Positions 42,583 through 51,200 of a stretch of 64,000 nucleotides of DNA are shown piece by piece. The stretch comes from Pseudaestuariivita rosea (lineage in GTDB: Bacteria > Pseudomonadota > Alphaproteobacteria > Rhodobacterales > Rhodobacteraceae), in contig NZ_JACNMP010000006.1 in NCBI RefSeq assembly GCF_017592335.1, positions 62,001 through 126,000 of the forward strand, written 5' to 3'. The position numbers and the translations under genes were made by a program. Every line of letters starts with the position of its first letter. Position 1 is the stretch's first letter. The notes beneath the pieces were generated by a model. The model was not told the DNA's origin and searched no databases. It was given only the letters and a program-made list of their open reading frames with translations.

Positions 42583-44829
42583 TTGTCAGCACTCGTGCGC
42601 AGGTCGTTGATATATTCACTCGGTCGGCTTTGGGGGCATAAACGCGTCCAGCTTGGACTGATGATCTTTGTGGTGGCCATGGGGCCGGTGCTGGCCGTGG
42701 CGACCTATCTGGCCTTTGGGCCGTTGGACGACACGACATCGCCCCTGAACCTGCGGTTGGTTCTGATGGCCGACCTTGTCTATATTCTGGTCATTGCAAC
42801 ACTGGTTGTGCAACGTGTGGCGCGCATTATCGCCGCGCGTCGGGCGCGATCGGCAGGGTCACGGCTGCACCTGCGTCTGACGGGTGTTTTCGCGCTGGTC
42901 GCGCTGATTCCTACGGTTGTTGTCGCCGTCTTTGCCGGGCTTACGATCAACATTGGGCTTGAGGGATGGTTTTCCGAACGGGTGCGCAATGTGGTTGGGG
43001 CGTCATTGGAAGCTGCGCAAGCCTATGAGGAAGAACACCGCGTTGCCATCGAACGCGATGCGACCCTTCTGGCGCAATACCTCAACAGCCTGCGCGATAA
43101 TACGCCGCTGATGGACGATGGACAGTTGCGTCAGGAATTGAATGAAATTCCCACCTTTCTGCAGGACAGTCTGATTGCGATCTATGTGATCGACGGCACT
43201 GGCGAAATCCGCACGCGGGGTGAAAGCAGCTATCTGTTCAACTTCGTGAAACCCACAGCCGAACAGATGCGCCAGGCACGCCAGCAAGGCCTGGTGCTGA
43301 TCGAGGATGTCGATCAAAGCGAATTCCGCGCCATACGTCCCATGAACAGCTATATCGACCATTACATTTATGTATCGCGCTATGTCGACAGCCAGATCCT
43401 GCGCCTGCTGGACGATACCGAGGCAACGGCCAGTCTGTATCAGCAACTGGAAAATGACCGGGGCAGGGTGCTGTTTGAATTTGGCCTGTTTTACCTTGGG
43501 TTTTCGGTCGCGCTGATCCTGATTGCCACCTGGTTGGGGCTTTGGTTCGCCGAACGCCTGTCGCGCCCTGTCGGGCGTCTGGCGGGGGCGGCACAACAGG
43601 TGGGCCTGGGCAATCTGAACGTACAGGTGCGCGAAGAAAAGGGTGACGACGAAATCGCCATGCTGGGCCGGTATTTCAACCAGATGACCCGCCAGTTGAA
43701 GGGCCAGCGCGAGGCGCTGCTGGAAAACACCCAACAAATCGAACAGCGGCGGCGGCTGTTTGATTCAGTTCTCAGTTCTGTGACCTCGGGGGTTATCGGG
43801 TTGGATACGCGTGGCTGCGTGACTTTTGTGAACCGTGCGGCCGAACGTCTGCTGAATGTCGCGGCCGAAGACGAGGCCCGCCCGATTGCTCAGACCGTTC
43901 CTGAATTTGGGCCGCTGTTCAAAAAACTGAAATCTGCCAAATCCGGTGCCGCGCAGGAAGAACTGAAAATCACGCGTCAGGGCAAAACGGAAAACCTGCT
44001 GGTGCGGTTGTCATCGCGCAGGAACGAAGACAACAAGCTGGACGGTTATGTGATTGCCTTTGACGATGTCACCGATCTGGTCACGGCGCAGCGAATGGCG
44101 GCCTGGGGCGATGTGGCCCGCCGTATCGCGCATGAAATCAAGAACCCGCTGACGCCTATTCAGTTGTCCGCCGAACGCATCCGCCGCAAATTCGCAACCC
44201 AGGTCGAAGCGAAAGAGGATCTGGAGCAGATGACGTCGGTCATCGTGCGCCAGACCAATGATCTGCGCCATATCGTTGATGAGTTTTCGAAGTTTGCCCG
44301 TATGCCCGAGCCGCAGAAAAAGTCCGAAGATATCACCGATCTGGTGCAAAGCGCGGTTCTGCTGCAGGGGGCGGCGACGGATCTGACATTGCGATCCGAC
44401 ATTCCGCTGCAGCCGCTTTATGCCAATGTGGATGCCACAATGATCGGGCAGGCGCTGACCAATCTGATCAAGAACGCGGCAGAGGCCATTGAAACCTTTC
44501 AGGAAAAACGAAATCCGAAAGAGTTTACACCGGAAATTCGGGTGATGCTGACGGCCAATGAAGATGAGGTGATCGTTCAGATCGCCGACAACGGCATTGG
44601 TTTGCCGAAAGATCGGGCGCGGCTGTTTGAACCCTATGTCACGACGCGCGATAAGGGCACCGGGCTGGGTTTGCCCATTGTGAAGAAGATCATTGAGGAA
44701 CATGGGGGATTGCTGGTGCTTGCAGATGCACCGGTCTTTGAAGGCAATGATCATGCGGGTGCCCTGGCCGAACTGCGGCTGCCGCGGATCATTCTGCAAA
44801 ATGTTGAAAATGAAAAAGAAGCGGTTTGA
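42583..44829 (+). CDS. ntrY: membrane sensor kinase NtrY
   Basis: The 748-residue kinase has about four N-terminal membrane helices (in residues 20-120 and near 290-320), a periplasmic part with coiled segments, a HAMP domain (RLSRPVGRLAGAAQQVGLGN), a PAS domain (GVIGLDTRGCVTFVNRAAERLL), H517 in [20 protein letters not shown] and the ATP-binding G boxes (DNGIGLPKDRARLFEPYVTT, GTGLGLPIV). The TTG start has AGGAG upstream. It partners NtrX, encoded eight bases downstream. Confidence 0.95.
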   Translation: MSALVRRSLIYSLGRLWGHKRVQLGLMIFVVAMGPVLAVATYLAFGPLDDTTSPLNLRLVLMADLVYILVIATLVVQRVARIIAARRARSAGSRLHLRLTGVFALVALIPTVVVAVFAGLTINIGLEGWFSERVRNVVGASLEAAQAYEEEHRVAIERDATLLAQYLNSLRDNTPLMDDGQLRQELNEIPTFLQDSLIAIYVIDGTGEIRTRGESSYLFNFVKPTAEQMRQARQQGLVLIEDVDQSEFRAIRPMNSYIDHYIYVSRYVDSQILRLLDDTEATASLYQQLENDRGRVLFEFGLFYLGFSVALILIATWLGLWFAERLSRPVGRLAGAAQQVGLGNLNVQVREEKGDDEIAMLGRYFNQMTRQLKGQREALLENTQQIEQRRRLFDSVLSSVTSGVIGLDTRGCVTFVNRAAERLLNVAAEDEARPIAQTVPEFGPLFKKLKSAKSGAAQEELKITRQGKTENLLVRLSSRRNEDNKLDGYVIAFDDVTDLVTAQRMAAWGDVARRIAHEIKNPLTPIQLSAERIRRKFATQVEAKEDLEQMTSVIVRQTNDLRHIVDEFSKFARMPEPQKKSEDITDLVQSAVLLQGAATDLTLRSDIPLQPLYANVDATMIGQALTNLIKNAAEAIETFQEKRNPKEFTPEIRVMLTANEDEVIVQIADNGIGLPKDRARLFEPYVTTRDKGTGLGLPIVKKIIEEHGGLLVLADAPVFEGNDHAGALAELRLPRIILQNVENEKEAV

Positions 44830-44836
44830 GGTGAAC

Positions 44837-46240
44837 ATGAGTCATATTCTGATAACGGATGACGAACGGGATATTCGGGAACTGATCGGCGACATCCTGA
44901 AAGACGAAGGCTATGAGGTCAGGCTGGCGGCCAATTCCGAGGAATGCATTCAATCGGTGACCGAGGCGCGTCCGGCGCTGATGATCCTGGATATCTGGCT
45001 GAAAGACAGCAACATGGATGGCATCGACATCCTGAAAAAGGTCAAGCGTGACATGCCCGAGGTGCCCGTGGTGATCATCTCGGGACATGGCAACATCGAA
45101 ATTGCGGTCGCGGCGATCAAACAGGGGGCTTATGATTTCATCGAAAAGCCGTTCAATATCGATCAGCTGACAGTCGTGATTTCACGTGCGATGGAAACCA
45201 GTCGTCTGCGTCGTGAAAACAGCGAACTGCGCCGCAAGGATGTGTCGACCAGCGAAATGATCGGGGTCAGTGCGACTTTCAAGGCTTTGAAATCTCAGCT
45301 GGAAAAGGTGACCAAGTCGAACAGCCGTGTGATGTTGACCGGCCCCGCCGGGGCGGGCAAGGAAGTGGCCGCGCGGTATATCCACGCCAATTCCAACCGC
45401 GCCAGCGCGCCTTTTATCAGTGTCAATTCGGCCTCGATCGCGCCTGACCGCATGGAAGAGGTTCTGTTTGGCCGTGAAAGCGGGGAACGCGGCATCGAAC
45501 CCGGCCTGCTGGAAGAGGCCAACGGCGGGATCCTCTATTTCGACGAAATCGCGGAAATGCCCCTGGGCACGCAGTCGAAAATCCTGCGTGTGCTGGTCGA
45601 TCAGCAGTTTCAGCGCGTGGGCGGCACCGATAAGGTGAACGTCGATATCCGGGTGATATCCTCGACCAACCGTGATCTTCAGGCTGATATCGCCGCGGGC
45701 ACCTTCCGGCAGGAACTTTATCATCGTTTGAATGTTGTCCCTGTGCATGTGCCCGGTCTGCAGGAACGGCGCGAGGATATTCCGGTGCTGGCCGAGCACT
45801 TTATCCAAAGCTTCAATGCGACCCAGGGCCTGCCGCAGCGCGACTTTTCGGGCGAAGCGCAGGCGCTGATGCAGACGATGGATTGGCCGGGCAACATTCG
45901 TCAGTTGAAGAATGTGGTCGAACGCATTCTGATCATGGGCGATGGATCAGGTCCGATCGACGTCAAGGAACTGCCACAGCAGGACAGCGTGATGCCCGAC
46001 GAAGGCCGCGTCGTCCTGTCGGGCGGTCTGGCCACGCTGCCCCTGCGCGAGGCACGTGAGCTGTTTGAACGGGAATACCTGCTGACCCAGATCAATCGCT
46101 TTGGCGGCAACATCAGCCGCACGGCGACCTTTGTCGGCATGGAGCGGTCGGCCCTGCACCGCAAACTGAAATCACTTGGGGTTGTCACGGCCAACAAGGC
46201 TGGCGCCCGTGTGGCCTATATCGAAGATCCTGTCGATTGA
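44837..46240 (+). CDS. ntrX: response regulator NtrX
   Basis: The 467-residue regulator has a receiver with D52 (MILDIWLKDSNMDG), an AAA+ domain with Walker A TGPAGAGKE and Walker B ILYFDEIAEMP, and a C-terminal Fis-type helix-turn-helix (GNISRTATFVGMERSALHRKL). The sigma-54 loop region reads GRESGERGIEPGLLEEANGG with no GAFTGA, so like NtrC here it should not drive sigma-54 polymerase. The long open frame upstream of ATG 44837 overlaps ntrY and is a shadow. Confidence 0.95.
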   Translation: MSHILITDDERDIRELIGDILKDEGYEVRLAANSEECIQSVTEARPALMILDIWLKDSNMDGIDILKKVKRDMPEVPVVIISGHGNIEIAVAAIKQGAYDFIEKPFNIDQLTVVISRAMETSRLRRENSELRRKDVSTSEMIGVSATFKALKSQLEKVTKSNSRVMLTGPAGAGKEVAARYIHANSNRASAPFISVNSASIAPDRMEEVLFGRESGERGIEPGLLEEANGGILYFDEIAEMPLGTQSKILRVLVDQQFQRVGGTDKVNVDIRVISSTNRDLQADIAAGTFRQELYHRLNVVPVHVPGLQERREDIPVLAEHFIQSFNATQGLPQRDFSGEAQALMQTMDWPGNIRQLKNVVERILIMGDGSGPIDVKELPQQDSVMPDEGRVVLSGGLATLPLREARELFEREYLLTQINRFGGNISRTATFVGMERSALHRKLKSLGVVTANKAGARVAYIEDPVD

Positions 46241-46292
46241 CGCGCCTTGGTCCCCGTGCGAACGATAGCGTCAGGCTGCTAGGGATGCAGGG

Positions 46293-47669
46293 ATGAAAGT
46301 CATCATATGTGGCGCCGGTCAGGTTGGCTGGCAGATTGCACGCCATTTGTCGGGTGAACGCAACGACGTAACGGTTGTTGACAACAATGCCGGGCTGGTG
46401 CGCCGCGCGACGGATGTTCTGGATGTGCAGGGAATCGCGGGCTTTGCCAGCTATCCCGATATTCTGGATCGTGCCGGGGCGGCGGACGCTGATATGATCA
46501 TCGCGGCCACGCATTCGGACGAAGTCAATATGGTCACCTGTCAGGTGGCCCACTCTGTCTTTGAGGTCCCGCGCAAGATTGCGCGGCTGCGGTCGCAATC
46601 TTATCTGGATGCGATCTATTCCGACCTGTATCGCCGGGATCATCTGCCCATCGATGTGGTGATCAGCCCCGAGCGCGAGGTGGCCGAGGCCGCATTGCAG
46701 CGCCTGGCCTCGCCCGCGGCCTTTGACACGGAAAACTTTCTGGATGGCCGTGCGCAGCTTTTGGGGATCAAGATCAGCAATGAATGCCCCGTGACGAATA
46801 CACCGCTGCGGCAGTTGACCGATTTGTTTTCGACCCTGCGCGCCATTGTGGTGGGCGTGCGTCGCGACGGTAAACTGTTCGCGCCAGAACCCAATGATCA
46901 GATTTTCGGCGGCGATGACTGTTACGTTTTCACCCATATCGATGACGTGAACCGTACGCTGGAAATCTTTGGAAAGACGATAAAAAAGCAGGAACGCATC
47001 GTCATTATCGGGGGCGGCAACGTAGGTCTGTCGGTCGCAAAGGAACTGGAAAGCCGCACCAACCGCATCCGCGCCAAGGTGATCGAGAAAAGCCGCAAAT
47101 GTGCCGAACGCGCCGCCGATGCGCTGGAACGGACGATTGTGCTGAACGGTGACGGGTTGGACCGGAACCTGCTGCTTGAGGCGAACATCGACCGCGCGGA
47201 TGCCGTACTGTGCGTGACCGATGATGACAAAACAAACATTCTGGCCGCCGTGCGATCCAAGGCCAATGGCTGCCCGATGTCGATCTGTCTGGTCAACGAC
47301 CCGACGCTGGTGCCGCTGATGAGTCCCCTGAACATCGACGCCTATATCAACCCGCGCGCCACCACGGTCAGTTCGATTCTGCGCCATATTCGCCAGGGCC
47401 GTGTGCGCATGGTTTATTCCATTGGCGATGCCGAGGCCGAAATGATCGAGGCACAGGTGCTGTCGACGTCCTCAATCGCGGGCAAGCGGATCAACGAAAT
47501 TGACTTTCCCGAAGGTGTGTTGGTTGGCGGCATCCTGAAAAGCGGTACGGTTGTCAAACCCACCGGCAGCACCCGCATCGATGAAGGCGATGTGATCGCC
47601 CTGTTTGCGATGGCCGATGACGTGCCCGAGGTCGAACGCCTGCTGCAAGTGTCGATCGACTTTTTCTGA
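46293..47669 (+). CDS. trkA: Trk potassium uptake regulator TrkA
   Basis: The 458-residue cytoplasmic protein has two NAD-binding RCK domains, each with its own nucleotide motif (IICGAGQVGWQIARHL at the start and VIIGGGNVGLSVAKEL near residue 237), and two TrkA-C domains (the last VLVGGILKSGTVVKPTGSTRIDEGD, seen as GGILKSGTVVKPTGST). It gates TrkH. The stop overlaps the trkH start by one base. The trkAH pair after ntrYX is usual in this order. Confidence 0.96.
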   Translation: MKVIICGAGQVGWQIARHLSGERNDVTVVDNNAGLVRRATDVLDVQGIAGFASYPDILDRAGAADADMIIAATHSDEVNMVTCQVAHSVFEVPRKIARLRSQSYLDAIYSDLYRRDHLPIDVVISPEREVAEAALQRLASPAAFDTENFLDGRAQLLGIKISNECPVTNTPLRQLTDLFSTLRAIVVGVRRDGKLFAPEPNDQIFGGDDCYVFTHIDDVNRTLEIFGKTIKKQERIVIIGGGNVGLSVAKELESRTNRIRAKVIEKSRKCAERAADALERTIVLNGDGLDRNLLLEANIDRADAVLCVTDDDKTNILAAVRSKANGCPMSICLVNDPTLVPLMSPLNIDAYINPRATTVSSILRHIRQGRVRMVYSIGDAEAEMIEAQVLSTSSIAGKRINEIDFPEGVLVGGILKSGTVVKPTGSTRIDEGDVIALFAMADDVPEVERLLQVSIDFF

Positions 47670-49180
47670 TGCAATGGATCCTGAAACTGCCGCTGTTTGT
47701 GCTGTTGATGGGCATCGGCGCGGCGGCGATGTATGTTCCAGCCGTCCACGCATACACCCTGCGTGACATGCACGAGGCGCGGACGTTCTTCTATGGGGCC
47801 ACACTGTTTTTGATGCTGACGGCCATGCTGGGGATCGCCACGTCAAATTACAAACCCCGTCACGCAGCCCGCAGTCAGTTGCTGTCGCTGATGGCGGCCT
47901 TTCTGATTTTGCCGATCATGCTGGCGGTGCCCTTCAACGAAGCGCTGCGGACGACCAGTTTTCTGAATTCCTACTTTGAAATGGTGTCCAGCATCACCAC
48001 CACCGGCGCCACGATCTTCGACAATCCAAGCCGTCTGCCGGACAGTCTGCACCTGTGGCGTGCCCTGGTGGGCTGGTTGGGCGGTCTGCTGATGTGGGTG
48101 ACCGCCGCCGCGATTTTGGCCCCTATGAACCTGGGTGGGTTCGAGGTGACATCAGAAGACCAGACGCAAATCGGCGAATTCAGCCAGATCACGCGCATCA
48201 TCGACCCCTCGGAACGGTTGCTGCGGTTCACGCTGGATCTTTTGCCGATCTATACGGCGCTGACCATCATTTTATGGATCATGCTGTCATTGTTGGGCGA
48301 AAGCGGCCTGACGGCAATCTGCCACGCGATGTCTGTGATGGCCACCAGCGGCATTTCCCCGGTGGGGGGCATGGAAAACAGCGCTGCAGGCCGGTGGGGC
48401 GAAGTTCTGGTCTTTCTGTTCCTGATGCTGGCGATTTCGCGGGTGACCTTTTCGCCCGAGGTCCGCCTGCGCCATTTCGACCAGCTGCGTGTCGACCCTG
48501 AGATTCGTATCGCCATTGTTTTGCTGGTCACGGTGCCCACGGTGCTGTTTCTGCGCCATTATCTGGGCGCTTATGATGTGCAGGGGCAGAACAATCTGGG
48601 GGCCGCGCTGGCGGCGCTTTGGGGCGGTCTGTTCACCGTTCTTTCATTTTTGACAACCACAGGTTTTGCCTCGGCCGACTGGGCGGCGGCGCGTACCTGG
48701 TCGGGGCTGGGCACGCCGGGGCTGTTGCTGATGGGACTGGCGCTGATCGGGGGCGGGGTCGCAACGACGGCGGGCGGTGTCAAACTGTTGCGAGTCTATG
48801 CGCTTTACAAGCACGGACAACGAGAGATCGAACGCCTGATCCACCCGTCTTCGGTTGCGCGTTCGGGCCGGCATGGACGCAAGATCAGGCGGGAAGGTGC
48901 CTATATCGCATGGATTTTCTTTATGCTGTTTGCATTGTCGATTGCGCTGATCATGACCGCGCTGTCGTTGACCGGACTGCAGTTTGAAACCGCAATGGTG
49001 CTGACCGTCGCGTCGATTTCAACCACCGGTCCACTGGCCTCGATCGCTGCTGAAACACCTATTTCTTATGCCGGAATCAATGACGCCGCCAAAATGATCC
49101 TTGTGGGGGCCATGGTGCTGGGTCGGTTGGAAACTTTGGCCATTATCGCGCTGCTGAACCCCGAGTTCTGGCGCAGTTAA
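47669..49180 (+). CDS. trkH: Trk potassium uptake channel subunit TrkH
   Basis: The 503-residue membrane protein has about ten hydrophobic helices and the selectivity-filter repeats of TrkH (SSITTTGATIF, VMATSGISPVGG, LTTTGFASADW, SISTTGPLASIA). It takes up potassium with TrkA. The full set of four filter glycines is present. Overlaps trkA (TGATG). Confidence 0.96.
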   Translation: MQWILKLPLFVLLMGIGAAAMYVPAVHAYTLRDMHEARTFFYGATLFLMLTAMLGIATSNYKPRHAARSQLLSLMAAFLILPIMLAVPFNEALRTTSFLNSYFEMVSSITTTGATIFDNPSRLPDSLHLWRALVGWLGGLLMWVTAAAILAPMNLGGFEVTSEDQTQIGEFSQITRIIDPSERLLRFTLDLLPIYTALTIILWIMLSLLGESGLTAICHAMSVMATSGISPVGGMENSAAGRWGEVLVFLFLMLAISRVTFSPEVRLRHFDQLRVDPEIRIAIVLLVTVPTVLFLRHYLGAYDVQGQNNLGAALAALWGGLFTVLSFLTTTGFASADWAAARTWSGLGTPGLLLMGLALIGGGVATTAGGVKLLRVYALYKHGQREIERLIHPSSVARSGRHGRKIRREGAYIAWIFFMLFALSIALIMTALSLTGLQFETAMVLTVASISTTGPLASIAAETPISYAGINDAAKMILVGAMVLGRLETLAIIALLNPEFWRS

Positions 49181-49315
49181 ATGCCGCATCTGCGAAATTG
49201 CGCCATAAATGACTGTTTTTGGGGTGGAATCTTTCAAACCTGCAATACATACTTTACGACGTAACGAGGGGATGCAGGTCGGCAAACGACCAAAAAACAA
49301 AAAAGGGTTAGGGCG

Positions 49316-49549
49316 ATGGCAGCCGATAAGCAAAATTTGCAGGACGCTTTTCTAAATCATGTCCGCAAGACAAAGGTTCCAGTCACAATTTTTCTGATCA
49401 ACGGGGTGAAGCTGCAGGGTGTGATCACTTGGTTTGACAACTTCTGCGTGCTTTTGCGCCGCGATGGTCAGTCGCAACTGGTTTATAAACATGCAATCTC
49501 GACGATCATGCCATCTCAGCCCATCAATCTTTACGATGGTGAAGAATAG
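49316..49549 (+). CDS. hfq: RNA chaperone Hfq
   Basis: The 77-residue Sm-like protein forms hexamers that pair small RNAs with messages. Motifs: [29 protein letters not shown], with QDAFLN in the first helix, and [10 protein letters not shown] with the KH pair in Sm2. The C-terminal tail is short, as in alphaproteobacteria. hflX follows after five bases. Confidence 0.98.
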   Translation: MAADKQNLQDAFLNHVRKTKVPVTIFLINGVKLQGVITWFDNFCVLLRRDGQSQLVYKHAISTIMPSQPINLYDGEE

Positions 49550-49554
49550 ATCTG

Positions 49555-50835
49555 ATGCCCTCTGACGCCCCAGGCAACACGATGCGTGCCTGGGTGCTGC
49601 ACCCGGACATCAAGACCGATCAACAGCGCAGACAGCCTGAATTCGCGCTGGACGAGGCCGTGTCGCTGGCCCATGCGCTGCCGGATCTGACGGTTGCGGG
49701 GTCTGAGATTGTGCGTTTGCCCAAGGCGCAACCGGGGTTGCTGTTCGGGTCGGGCAAGATCGATGAACTGGGCCAGCGGTTCAAGGATAATGACGTCGGT
49801 CTGGTGCTGGTCGACGGGCCGGTGACGCCCGTGCAGCAGCGCAATCTGGAACGCGAATGGGGCGTGAAACTGCTAGACCGAACAGGGCTGATTCTGGAAA
49901 TCTTCTCCGACCGCGCCCGCACCCGCGAAGGGGTGCTGCAGGTCGAAATGGCCGCGCTGAGTTACCAGCGCACACGGCTGGTGCGCGCCTGGACCCACCT
50001 GGAACGGCAACGGGGTGGGCTGGGCTTTGTGGGCGGTCCGGGTGAAACGCAGATCGAGGCCGACCGCCGCGCCATTGATGAAGCGATCGGCCGGATCCGT
50101 CGGCAGCTGGCCAAGGTGGTCAAAACCCGCACCCTGCATCGCGCCGCACGGGCCAAGGTGCCGTTTCCCGTGGTGGCGCTGGTGGGCTATACGAACGCTG
50201 GAAAATCCACACTTTTCAACCGCTTGACGGGCGCAGATGTGATGGCGAAGGACATGCTGTTTGCCACGCTGGACCCGACGATGCGGGGGGTCACGCTGCC
50301 CTCGGGCGATAAGGTGATCCTGTCGGATACGGTGGGCTTTATCTCGGACCTGCCGACGCAACTGGTCGCGGCTTTTCGCGCGACGCTGGAGGAGGTCCTG
50401 GGCGCCGATCTGATCCTGCATGTGCGCGATATCTCGCACACTGAAACCGAAGAACAGGCCGAAGATGTGCGCGATATTCTGGCTGATCTGGGCGTGGGTG
50501 AGGACACGGCGAGTTTTGAGGTCTGGAACAAGATCGACAATCTGTCGCCCGACCAGCGCGAGGCTATTGAAACCCAGGCGGCGCGCATCGACGGGATATT
50601 CGCGATTTCGGCGCTGACGGGTGATGGGTTGGACGATCTGCTGGATGCGGTTTCCGAGGGCCTGAAGGACCCCCGGCAGGACGAAACGATCCTGATTGCC
50701 TTTGATGAGGGGCGTAAACGCGCGTGGTTGTTCGACCGCGGCTTGGTCGCGGATGAGTCTGAAACAGACGAAGGCTGGCAGATCGATGTCAGCTGGTCCC
50801 AAAAACAACGCGACCGGTATCAAAAGCTGTCCTGA
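49555..50835 (+). CDS. hflX: GTPase HflX
   Basis: The 426-residue GTPase binds ribosomes and rescues them under stress. N-terminal HflX domain: PGLLFGSGKIDEL and VDGPVTPVQQRNLEREWGVKLLDRTGLILEIF, including LDRTGLILEIFSDRA. A coiled GGPGETQIEADRR linker follows, then the G domain with GYTNAGKST, FATLDPTMR, DTVGFISDLP and NKID. Start ATG 49555 is preferred, though 49582 is possible. Confidence 0.96.
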   Translation: MPSDAPGNTMRAWVLHPDIKTDQQRRQPEFALDEAVSLAHALPDLTVAGSEIVRLPKAQPGLLFGSGKIDELGQRFKDNDVGLVLVDGPVTPVQQRNLEREWGVKLLDRTGLILEIFSDRARTREGVLQVEMAALSYQRTRLVRAWTHLERQRGGLGFVGGPGETQIEADRRAIDEAIGRIRRQLAKVVKTRTLHRAARAKVPFPVVALVGYTNAGKSTLFNRLTGADVMAKDMLFATLDPTMRGVTLPSGDKVILSDTVGFISDLPTQLVAAFRATLEEVLGADLILHVRDISHTETEEQAEDVRDILADLGVGEDTASFEVWNKIDNLSPDQREAIETQAARIDGIFAISALTGDGLDDLLDAVSEGLKDPRQDETILIAFDEGRKRAWLFDRGLVADESETDEGWQIDVSWSQKQRDRYQKLS

Positions 50836-51107
50836 CAAGCGCCTCTGGCCCCGCGCGGCTTTTGCCGGGCAGGGGTCTGGGTCTGATCTGGTCAAGAAAG
50901 GTGGCGCCACTCTGTTGGGTCGGTCTGCCGGAAAGGGGTCGCAAGCCCCCCACCTTTATGTTTCATGCATGATTTTGCAGGTGGCTTGCGCTTTGGGGCT
51001 TTAATCCAAAGGGGCAAGTTCCGAAAAACCATTATGTCCGACGTCGTGGGATGGGGTTTTAGGCCTCAGATGCTAACATCTGGTTGGGGTTGCGTACGGT
51101 GGGATTT
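50836..51107. other. intergenic stretch after hflX
   Basis: These bases hold no convincing gene. A short GC-rich hairpin (about 50936-50970, CCGG...CCCCCC) and an imperfect hairpin near 50983-51020 (CTTGCGCTTTGG with CCAAAGGGGCAAG) can be seen, but no T-run follows either. Nothing else is supported. Confidence 0.4.
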
Positions 51108-51197
51108 GAGTATTTGGGGAACAATAAAGAACGGAGTGCGCTTTATTGTTCCGAAAATACTCCGGGGGAGCGCCGAAGGCGCGGGGGCAGAGCCCCC
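51108..51197. repeat. palindromic GAGTATTT element with GGGGGC hairpins
   Basis: Arms GAGTATTTGGGGAACAATAAAG-like (51108-51129) and its near-complement (51141-51162) pair over 22 bases with two mismatches. To the right lie TCCGGGGGAGCGCC, GCGCC-TTCGGCGC and GGGGGC-AGA-GCCCCC elements, the same parts as at 3231. It lies at the 3' end of the penicillin acylase gene. Confidence 0.8.
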
Positions 51198-51200
51198 ATT

